From positions 1 to 13,429 of the forward strand of contig CAISYW010000186.1 of assembly GCA_903889795.1 (NCBI GenBank): a stretch of DNA of 13,429 nt, in the 5' to 3' direction. Every line of letters starts with the position of its first letter. Within the stretch, counting starts at the first letter, position 1. Below are positions 1-6,900 of the stretch, in pieces. The translations under genes and the position numbers were made by a program. The notes below the pieces were generated by a model. That model saw only the letters and a list, made by a program, of their open reading frames with translations, was not told the DNA's origin and ran no database searches. The DNA comes from an uncultured Chlamydiae bacterium (GTDB lineage Bacteria; Chlamydiota; Chlamydiia; Chlamydiales; SM23-39).

Positions 1-162
1 AATCTCATCGAAGAGGCGAATGCCGAAGGAATTTCGACCCACTATTCTTATAATGGCGCGGGGCAAAAGATCTTCGAAGAGACAGCGGGCCGCATCACCG
101 CGTTTGGCTACGATCCATTGGGGTTTTTAAACCGCATCGAAAAAGCAGGCCGGATGGGCTGA
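1..162 (+). pseudogene. 3' fragment of an RHS / YD-repeat protein
   Basis: An open frame enters from the left edge and encodes 53 residues before TGA at 160-162. It reads as YD-repeat sequence: a Y-S-Y-N-G-A-G-Q unit, then a TAGRITAFGYDPLGFLNRI unit, which is the T-x-Y-x-Y-D-x-x-G-x-L pattern of RHS proteins. RHS/YD proteins are large surface or secreted repeat proteins, often ending in a toxin domain. No RHS core end (PxxxxDPxG) or toxin tip follows, because the frame stops in mid-repeat and is followed at once by a palindromic intergenic repeat. I infer a truncated or decaying gene, although the upstream part is outside the window. It lies where chlamydial T3SS loci usually carry the sctN ATPase gene before sctO. 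Confidence 0.7.
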
Positions 163-167
163 TAGCT

Positions 168-218
168 CGAATCTCTATCAGTAGATTCGCAAAATGGGGT
201 TTCACTGAGTCTCCTAAG
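168..218 (+). repeat. Solo end of the palindromic intergenic element also found at 3663-3829
   Basis: Bases 184-218 (GATTCGCaaAATGGGGTTTC, then a stretch ending GAGTCTCCTAAG) match the right end of the 3663-3829 element at 3796-3830 with only a few differences. The matching left half is not present next to it, so this is a solo or decayed copy. Upstream, CGAATCT (168-174) and AGATTCG (183-189) form a small inverted repeat. It begins six bases after the RHS stop codon, which suggests that insertion or recombination at this element is linked to the truncation. This last point is inference. Confidence 0.6.
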
Positions 219-220
219 GG

Positions 221-366
221 TTTGTGATAATTTCAGCAATTCACCAAATGGTTCGTTCGTGATATATACACAAAGTACTTGAAAAATCGAATTTCGGCTG
301 AGTCAAAGGCTCAGACCGATAGCAGTATAGTTTGTGTATCGATTCGTTGATTGACTGAGGAGTGGT
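221..366 (+). promoter_or_regulatory. Leader of the sctOPQ unit with a small hairpin and a strong RBS
   Basis: This is AT-rich non-coding DNA. Bases 295-318 can fold as CGG-CTGAG / CTCAG-a-CCG with a 7-base loop and one bulge; no T-run follows, so it is not a classic terminator. A strong Shine-Dalgarno GAGGAG lies at 357-362, four bases before the sctO ATG. I could not place a convincing -35/-10 pair. Around 279-298 there is weak resemblance to the interior of the 3663-3829 palindromic element (GAAAAATCGAA), so part of this leader may be old element sequence. Confidence 0.35.
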
Positions 367-888
367 ATGAATCCGTTGAATTATCCTTTAGAGCAGTTGG
401 TAATTATTAAAAAAAACCGCTTTGATCAGGCTCTCAAGGCTCTAGAAGAAAAAAAGATCATATTGGAAAAAGCCTACGACAAGCTCTATGAATTGACGCA
501 AGAGCGCGATGAAGCTTTGCAGCATAAAGTGGCAAAACTGACGCAGCTGCGCAACGCTCTCGATGAAGGAACGACCACTGATAAGATTCAGCAAATGAAA
601 GTCTACCTAAAAATCGTTGATGAAAAACTCAAAGAAAAAGAGAAGAAAGTCGTCAATCAGCAAACAGAAGTTGACAAAGCGCAAAAGCAGGTTGATTTGG
701 CAACTGAGGAGTTGTTTCAACGAAAAAAAGACCTTGAAAAACTGGAGATGCATAAAAAGGAATGGGAAAAAGAGGTGCGCTATTTGACGGAGACCAAGGA
801 AGCAGGGGAACATGATGAGCAAGGCTCTGCGACTTATTTAAGCCGTAAACGGGATGTTGAAAAGCGAAAGAAAGGGGAGAGCTCTTAA
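367..888 (+). CDS. sctO: SctO (CdsO/YscO family) type III secretion stalk protein
   Basis: 173 aa, highly charged and almost entirely heptad-like coiled coil from about residue 12 to 150, rich in Lys and Glu. Chlamydial CdsO features include the opening YPLEQLVIIKKNRFDQA, the central LDEGTTTDKIQQMKVYLK segment and the later HKKEWEKE stretch. In the family this protein is the central stalk of the ATPase (equivalent to FliJ and to gamma of F1). It sits in the SctN hexamer below the export gate and helps recycle chaperones. Length is normal for chlamydial members (about 170 aa). The start is fixed by GAGGAG four bases upstream. sctP follows after 128 bp and sctQ after that, the chlamydial order. 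The partner ATPase gene is not upstream in this window, so SctN must be encoded elsewhere. Confidence 0.9.
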   Translation: MNPLNYPLEQLVIIKKNRFDQALKALEEKKIILEKAYDKLYELTQERDEALQHKVAKLTQLRNALDEGTTTDKIQQMKVYLKIVDEKLKEKEKKVVNQQTEVDKAQKQVDLATEELFQRKKDLEKLEMHKKEWEKEVRYLTETKEAGEHDEQGSATYLSRKRDVEKRKKGESS

Positions 889-1016
889 CCTAAAAACGAT
901 TCTGGATTAAAAGATTGTTTTTTTTGGCTCGGTTCATTCGCCGTTTCTAGGTTGATAAGTTTATCGAGAGATTCTAAAGTCAAATTTAGTAGCTGAATTT
1001 TTAAGGAACGTAATTT

Positions 1017-2510
1017 ATGACCAATCGAATCGGTCCCATTCCTCCCGAATCTCCGCGCAGCGCAAAAGGCGCTCAAGGTCCCAATGCGGGAAAATTTGAA
1101 AAGAAAATGCGCATGGTCGAGGAAGTGGATAAGGTGAGCGAAACGGAGCTTGATAAACGAGGCAAACGCGCATTTAAAAAACCGGTTGAAGAAGAGGGTG
1201 ATCGCGCTGCTGATGAAAATCGGGAGCCCTCGCCATATGAACCGAGATTTCACCCGCCAAAGCCGCCTTTGGGCTTTGCTGAATTGGATGAAGGAGATTC
1301 TCAAGGATTTCTTTTGGGCTGTGCCGGAACGGATGACGGAACAACCGAAGTGAACGTTGGCGGAGCTTATCAAGGGTCATCCTCTCCTGAGATTGCGTCG
1401 CCCCGTGCTCGGGATGTAACGTCTTCTGTTTCCTCTCGGTCTACACCTGTAGTGGACGAGAATCTTCCCGAGTCGGAGAAGTTTTGGGAGGGTTTCGATC
1501 TTCCCGATCAGCCGATCGAGCCAACTCATTATGAGGAAAAAAGTGCATCACAAAAGGGCGAAGAGCCGGCGGCCTTGCGAAAATTAGCGGATCAGAAAAA
1601 ACAAAAAGAAATGATCGCTGCGCAAAAAAAAGCTGATTCAGAGAAAGAAGCTTTGCAGTTGAAGCAAAAATTTGCAGAAAAGAATAAAGAGACTTTTTTA
1701 TCTGAAAAGAACCAACGGGAAGAGATTATTGCCGCTCAAAAAAAATCAGTAACCTCAAAAGAAGCTCCTCTGCTGCAGAAAGGATTGAAAAAGGAAGATG
1801 AAATTACGCAATCTCCTTGGCAGAGTGCTTCAAGAATTGATAAAAAAGCCAAGCTCATATCTGAAGAGAAATCGGAAGAGATGCCCCGTCAAATTAAAAA
1901 AGAAGAGCCTGAAACTCGCATGACGCCGGTAAGGGGCGGGAAAGAAGAAGATGTGCTGCTTCCTTATTCGGAAACAGAGGCCGCTTATGATCAGGTGCGA
2001 GATCAAAAAGAGCGTGAGAAGAAAAAAGTTAAAAGTGGCGATGCAACTGCCGTTACTCCGCCCGAGCCGCTTCCGCCGGCTTGTCAAAGAATTGCTGAAG
2101 CGGCTCAGACCTCGGCTTCACCTTTTTTGAATGCGCAAACAGCGAATCTCTTTTTTCAAATGGTCGGAACGATGGTATTCATGGGCGCATCCAAAGAGGG
2201 AATTTCGCTCACGGAAGTGGTGCTTAATTCTCCCGCCTTTAAGGATTCTGTTTTTTTTAATTCGACAATTGTCATTGAAAAATATGCAACCGCGCCCGAT
2301 TCTTTCAATATCCGCCTTATTGGAACGCCTGAAGCAGTTCAGTTTTTCAGTAACAGAAACAATGTTGAAAATTTATCGACGGCTTTTATTACTGCCTATG
2401 AAGATCGGCGCATTTCATTTCGTATTGGCCGGATTGAATCAGAGCTTTCGCCGCACCGTCACTTGATTCGACGAAAAAAAGAAGGCGGAGCCAAGGAAAA
2501 TTTAAAGTAA
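1017..2510 (+). CDS. sctP: SctP (CdsP-like) needle-length regulator, enlarged
   Basis: 497 aa with no signal peptide. The position between sctO and sctQ and a C-terminal folded part (about 345-480, with VGTMVFMG, then IVIEKY, IRLIGTPEAV and ISFRIGRIE) match the chlamydial SctP family. Needle-length regulators of this class are exported early and switch substrate specificity through their C-terminal domain. The first about 340 residues are low-complexity and charged: Pro/Glu-rich to about 185, then Lys/Glu/Gln-rich. They include two degenerate copies of an approximately 38-residue unit, seen at MIAAQKKADSEKEALQLKQ (from residue 199) and again at IIAAQKKSVTSKEAPLLQK (from 238). Chlamydial CdsP is much shorter from memory, so the ruler-like part has grown. 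RBS AAGGAA at 1003-1008 supports this start. Family assignment rests on synteny plus the C-terminus. Confidence 0.78.
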   Translation: MTNRIGPIPPESPRSAKGAQGPNAGKFEKKMRMVEEVDKVSETELDKRGKRAFKKPVEEEGDRAADENREPSPYEPRFHPPKPPLGFAELDEGDSQGFLLGCAGTDDGTTEVNVGGAYQGSSSPEIASPRARDVTSSVSSRSTPVVDENLPESEKFWEGFDLPDQPIEPTHYEEKSASQKGEEPAALRKLADQKKQKEMIAAQKKADSEKEALQLKQKFAEKNKETFLSEKNQREEIIAAQKKSVTSKEAPLLQKGLKKEDEITQSPWQSASRIDKKAKLISEEKSEEMPRQIKKEEPETRMTPVRGGKEEDVLLPYSETEAAYDQVRDQKEREKKKVKSGDATAVTPPEPLPPACQRIAEAAQTSASPFLNAQTANLFFQMVGTMVFMGASKEGISLTEVVLNSPAFKDSVFFNSTIVIEKYATAPDSFNIRLIGTPEAVQFFSNRNNVENLSTAFITAYEDRRISFRIGRIESELSPHRHLIRRKKEGGAKENLK

Positions 2511-2536
2511 ATGTTCATTTTGAAGCAGAGGTTTAC

Positions 2537-3664
2537 ATGACGCATGAGCTTCCTTTGGCTTGGGCGCGCAAAGTCGATAGTGCGCTTCGAGAGCTCGATC
2601 GGATTCCGCTTTATGGTAACGCGCCTCGATTTGATATCTCCCAAATATCATCATTGATTGCTACCCATTACGGCGCGCCCTCTTTCTCTGTGGAATTAGG
2701 TGAGTGCTCTTGGTGCGCGGCCGGCGAGGTTAAAGAAGGTTTGGGCTCGAATGTCGTGAGCCTGGGAATTGGTATTGTCCCTCTCGCAGGCGAGGTGATT
2801 TGGCTAATGGGACGCGAAGATGTAGCCCACCTCACCTCCTGGCTGATGAATGGTAAAACCCGCAGCAAGGCGATCAGCTCGGAAGTTTTGCAAGAAGGCT
2901 TTTATCGCTACCTGGCTCTTGAGGCGCTGGATGCTTTGCAAGGGTTGGAGCCGCTCAAAAGTTTTTCGTTAAAAATCAACGATGAGGGCGGTAGTCTTGA
3001 AAAAAACGCCTATTGCATCGACGTCAAATTCTCATATGAACAGCGCTCTTGCTGGGGCTGTTTGGTTTTATCTCCCCGATTTCTCACTTCCTGGCAGCGC
3101 CACTTTGCGTCGCTTCGCGAATTATTCTGTATGTCTTCGCTTGCACAGAGCGTCGAAGTGCCTCTCAGCATTTGCACAGGAACAATTTCTTTGACGACGG
3201 AAGAATGGAAACAACTGAAAATTGGGGATTTTGTTCTTCTCGATCGAGGCGGCTATGATCCGCGTCATCGCGAAGGAACGGCCGCATTGATGCTGGGCTC
3301 AACCGCACTCATTCACGTCAATGTGAAAGAAAACAAATTAAAAATGCTCGATTATGCCTTATTTTATGAGGAAATAATGAAAACGCCAGGTGAACCTGAC
3401 AAAATCGGACCTGAAAATCCTTTGCCTGCCGAAGAAGAGCGGGCGATGGCAATTAAGGAATTGCCGCTACATATCACTGTGGAATTGGCGCGGCTCCGTA
3501 TGACGGTAGATCAGCTAATGAAACTAGCGCCCGGCAATTTTTTGGAGTTGCCTGTCCATCCTGAGCAAGAAGTCTCTTTGACGGTTAACGGTCAAAAGAT
3601 CGGCCGGGGAGAACTTGTTTATCTTGGAGAAGCTCTCGGTATTCGTATTTTGGAAACGGCTTAG
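2537..3664 (+). CDS. sctQ: SctQ (CdsQ) type III secretion C-ring / sorting-platform protein
   Basis: 375 aa. The N-terminal half is a divergent SctQ domain. Two SpoA-type segments follow: SpoA1 at about 220-280 (VPLSICTGTISLTTEEW, KIGDFVLLD) and SpoA2 at about 305-373 (LPLHITVELARLRMTVDQL, LAPGNFLELPV, NGQKIGRGELVYLGEALGIRI). The last block is the FliN/SctQ C-terminal signature. The family forms the cytoplasmic pods of the injectisome, binding SctL-SctN and SctK and loading chaperone-effector complexes. AGAGG five bases before the ATG supports the start, and the gap from sctP is 26 bp. The stop codon (3662-3664) touches the start of a palindromic element. A good internal start at codon 281 is listed separately. 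Confidence 0.92.
   Translation: MTHELPLAWARKVDSALRELDRIPLYGNAPRFDISQISSLIATHYGAPSFSVELGECSWCAAGEVKEGLGSNVVSLGIGIVPLAGEVIWLMGREDVAHLTSWLMNGKTRSKAISSEVLQEGFYRYLALEALDALQGLEPLKSFSLKINDEGGSLEKNAYCIDVKFSYEQRSCWGCLVLSPRFLTSWQRHFASLRELFCMSSLAQSVEVPLSICTGTISLTTEEWKQLKIGDFVLLDRGGYDPRHREGTAALMLGSTALIHVNVKENKLKMLDYALFYEEIMKTPGEPDKIGPENPLPAEEERAMAIKELPLHITVELARLRMTVDQLMKLAPGNFLELPVHPEQEVSLTVNGQKIGRGELVYLGEALGIRILETA
3377..3664 (+). CDS. Predicted internal translation product SctQ-C of sctQ
   Basis: Inside sctQ, GAGGA at 3368-3372 stands four bases before an in-frame ATG at 3377, the same spacing as the sctO RBS. Initiation there would give 95 aa starting MKTPGEPDK and holding all of the SpoA2 (FliN-like) domain after a Pro/Glu-rich linker. 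It falls exactly between SpoA1 and SpoA2. In Yersinia YscQ, Salmonella SpaO and Shigella Spa33, the same position hosts an internal start that makes a short SctQ-C needed for, or stabilising, the sorting platform. Here it is inference from position and RBS. An ATG at codon 304 has a poorer RBS. Confidence 0.45.
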   Translation: MKTPGEPDKIGPENPLPAEEERAMAIKELPLHITVELARLRMTVDQLMKLAPGNFLELPVHPEQEVSLTVNGQKIGRGELVYLGEALGIRILETA

Positions 3665-3829
3665 GGAGATGCTGAGAAACTCGCCATCTGAAGATTTTGA
3701 ATTATTTTTGCGAAATTGTGATTTTGGAGAACGGAGTTAACTTCCAGTAAGTTAACGTAGTTCGAAAAATCGAAAGTTCGCGAAAAGAATCATAAGATTC
3801 GCGGAATGGGGTTTCCCAGAGTCTCCTTA
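3663..3829. repeat. 167-bp imperfect palindromic (MITE-like) intergenic element
   Basis: The sequence is symmetric about base 3746. The core is GTTAACTT (3736-3743) and AAGTTAAC (3749-3756) around a 5-base loop. The ends are GGGAGATGCTGAGAAAC on the left and, read from the other strand, AGGAGACTCTGGGAAAC on the right. Between core and ends the arms still pair well (for example TTTTGCGAA against TTTTCGCGAA). A solo right end lies at 184-218. It encodes no protein and looks like a non-autonomous element or a long intergenic hairpin. It starts at the sctQ stop codon and ends 138 bp before sctC, at the position of pkn5 in Chlamydia. It could form a transcript-end hairpin for sctOPQ. Confidence 0.7.
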
Positions 3830-3967
3830 AGTGCAAAATTGAGCGCTCAGTATATTTGAAAATTTAATTAGCCATCTCTGTAAAAACTGTGCTCTCGTGT
3901 TTGCTTTTATTGATGGACTATTTTACGATTCAGAAAGGTTGATTGTCACATTTCAGAGCATGAACGC
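3830..3967 (+). promoter_or_regulatory. Upstream region of sctC
   Basis: AT-rich stretch between the palindromic element and sctC, with no ORF. A short palindrome GAGCGCTC lies at 3841-3848. TTGAGC (3839-3844) and TTTAAT (3863-3868) are 18 bases apart and could be a weak sigma-70-type promoter; this is a guess from spacing only. No strong Shine-Dalgarno precedes the sctC ATG (only CAGAGC about 10 bases upstream), which suggests weak translation or leader control. Confidence 0.25.
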
Positions 3968-6900
3968 ATGATTCGGATTTGGATTTATTCTTCTCTTGCC
4001 ACCGCAATCTCCGCTGCTCCATTTTCTATATGGGCTGAGGAAGGAGATAAAAAAGGCGAAGCGCCTTCGCATCAACTTCCTGTCAGCTCAAAAGACGGCT
4101 ATACGATCAACTACAATACCGTTTCCATCGTCGAATACATCCGATTCGCAAGTAAAATCTGCAATACGAATTTCATCTTCAACGAAGTGGAATTGCCCTT
4201 TACGGTGACTGTTGTTTCCGATGCTCCGATCACGCCGGAAAATGTGATGGCGACGTTGATTCAGACTTTGCGCATTCATGGATTATCGCTCCTTGAGCAA
4301 GGCAATAATCTCGTCATCCACAAAAGTACTTCCGTCCGCCAGCCTGCGACGTTGGTTTTCGGTGATGAAAAAAACACCACCAATGCACCAATTATCACTC
4401 GGGTCTTTCGTTTAAAAAACGCGAATGTCGATTCTGTGGCGGCGATTGTGCGTCCGATGATTTCGGAAGAGGCGCTCATTGAAGTCTCTCATGAAACGCG
4501 CCAGCTGATTTTGACAGATGCGACCTCGGTCGTCGATAAAATCGCGGCTTTGATCGAGAACCTCGACTCGCCCCACTCGTCCCTTGAGATTCGGAATTTT
4601 GAATCCAAATATAACAAGCCCGAATATCTGATTGAACTCGCGAGCCAGATCATGCATCCGATCGCGCAGGGAAACCCATTTATTCTGGTGCCCCAAACAT
4701 TGGCGAACGCGATTTTTATTGTGTCGACTCCCGAATTGAACGAAAAAGCGGCCGCTGTGCTCGCCAGTTTGGATACTCCTCCGAAAAAAGTTGTCTTGTC
4801 GGAGCGTAAGATCAAATCGGAAAATATTTTTGTCATTAAATTGGAACATCGCGGCGGCGATGAAATCATTCGTTCCCTAAAAGATATTTCGAATAATCTG
4901 CAAGAAAGCGGGATTCTGGAAAACGATCTGATTGAAACCATCGATGGCGCCAAGTGGATTCGCGAGACGAACTCATTGATGTTCGTTGGCTCTGCGGAAT
5001 CTAATATTAAGGTCAAGGAATTGGTCGCTTCGCTTGATATCGGCGATCGCGGCGAATCAAAGGCTTCCTTTTTCGTCTATCGCCCTCAAAACCGCAGCAT
5101 TGAAGAGATCCAAAAATCAATGCAGGAGATGGTTGACAATCTGATTAAGACGAAAGGAGCCGACGACTCGCTTATTGTGACGATCCGCTCTCAAAAAGCC
5201 AATCCGCTGACGAATACCCTTCTATATTCAGGCGATCCGGCGACTTTTGCAAAAATTAAGGATCTCCTTCTCACTGTCGATACGCCGTCTGCAAAAGCAA
5301 GCAAATCAACTTCACGCCAGAATTTTTTCGTTTATAAGATTCAAGCAGCGTCCGCGGATCAGATTGAAACTTCGCTGAAATCATTTGCCAAGAGCCTGGA
5401 AAACTCAGGGCTTTCCGAATCAGGGATCGTTGAGGCCATTAATAATGTGAAATATATTAAAGAGACCCATTCGATGGTCTTTGTTGGCTCCGATGAAGCT
5501 TTGAAGCGTTTGCAAGAAATAGTCCCTCAATTTGATGCAGGAATCGGTCAACAAGCGGTTCCTCCCAGCACTCAATTTTTAGCTTACAAGCCCCAGGTTC
5601 AAAAAGGCGAGATACTGGTTAAGCTGCTCAAAGAAACTCTGGATAATCTGAAAGCGAATTTATCCGATCCTGCTCTTTTGCATTCTCTCGAGAGCATGAA
5701 GTGGGTCAAAAACACGAATACACTTCTCTTTACCGGCGATCCCACATCGTTGTCGCGAGTGGAACATTTACTCAGCACTCTTGACGTTCCCTCCGCGGCT
5801 TCTCAGAAAAGAGAAGCGATGAGGGGAAATTATTACATGTATAAGCTGCAAAATCCTCATGGAGAAATCGTCGAGAAAGACCTTGAGAATATTCTCAGCA
5901 ACATGAAATCGGCGGGCATGAAGGATTCGTCCCTGGTGAAAGTTCTTGAGAATTTGCGCTATATCAAGGAGACCGACTCAATATTGTTGACCGGAGATCC
6001 TGCCGCCATCGAAGAGGCGAAAGAGATCATTGCCAAATATGACCTGCCGCGTGCGGCGGCTCCTGCTCGCAATGTTTATATGTTTAAGCCGGAAAATGCC
6101 TCCGTACCAAAAGTCGAGAAAGCCTTACAGGAGATACGCGCGAGTTTGACGCAGGGCGAGCTGTCGGATCCAAGTCTTCTTGCGATCATATCATCGATGA
6201 AATTTGTGGATAGCACTCATTCATTTATTTTTACCGGCACGCCGGAGGCAATTACAAAAATCCAGGTAATTCTTAAAGAGATCGATAGCGCAGCGCCTTT
6301 GGCTCTCAAGGGCAATTATTTTATGTACAAGCTGCAAAATCCCCATGGCGAGGTTGTGGAAGAAGATCTTGAGAATATTCTCAGGAATATGAAAGCGGCC
6401 GGCATGAAGGATTCGCCGCTCGTGAAAGTTCTTGAGAATATGCGCTATATCAAGGAGACCGATTCGTTATTGTTGACCGGAGATCCCGCAGCCGTTGAAG
6501 AGGCCAAAGAGATCATTGCAAAATATGATCAGCCCCGTGCGGTAGGTCCTGCGCGCAATGTCTTTATGTATAGGCCGGAAAACGTCTCATCTGCGAAAAT
6601 TGAAAAAGCGTTTTCTGAAATTCAGTCGAGCTTGACACGTGGGGAAATGTCGGACCCCGCTCTTCTTTCCGCTATATCATCGATGAAATATGTGGATAGT
6701 ACCCATTCGTTTATTTTTAACGGTACGCCGGAGGCGATTACAAAAATTCAGATTTTTCTTAAAGAGATCGATGCGTCATCACAAGCTCCTATTAATGTGG
6801 GTCAATCGACGTTTTTCTTTTATAAGTTGAAGAACGCTACCGGAACGCAAATTACCGCTTCGATCAAAACGATTATGAACGACTTGAAAAAGTCGGGCAC

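Noticed and set aside
295..318. Hairpin before sctO as terminator or riboswitch
   Set aside because: Short stem with a bulge and no T-run; no known riboswitch pattern could be recognised.
907..924. T-run after sctO as a possible terminator
   Set aside because: No GC-rich stem precedes the T-run, and sctP and sctQ follow on the same strand as in other chlamydial loci.
885..1373. Minus-strand ORF of 162 codons over the start of sctP
   Set aside because: It lies opposite a gene with a good RBS and family match, and its composition (Phe, Arg, Ser rich) is that of a reverse-strand shadow.
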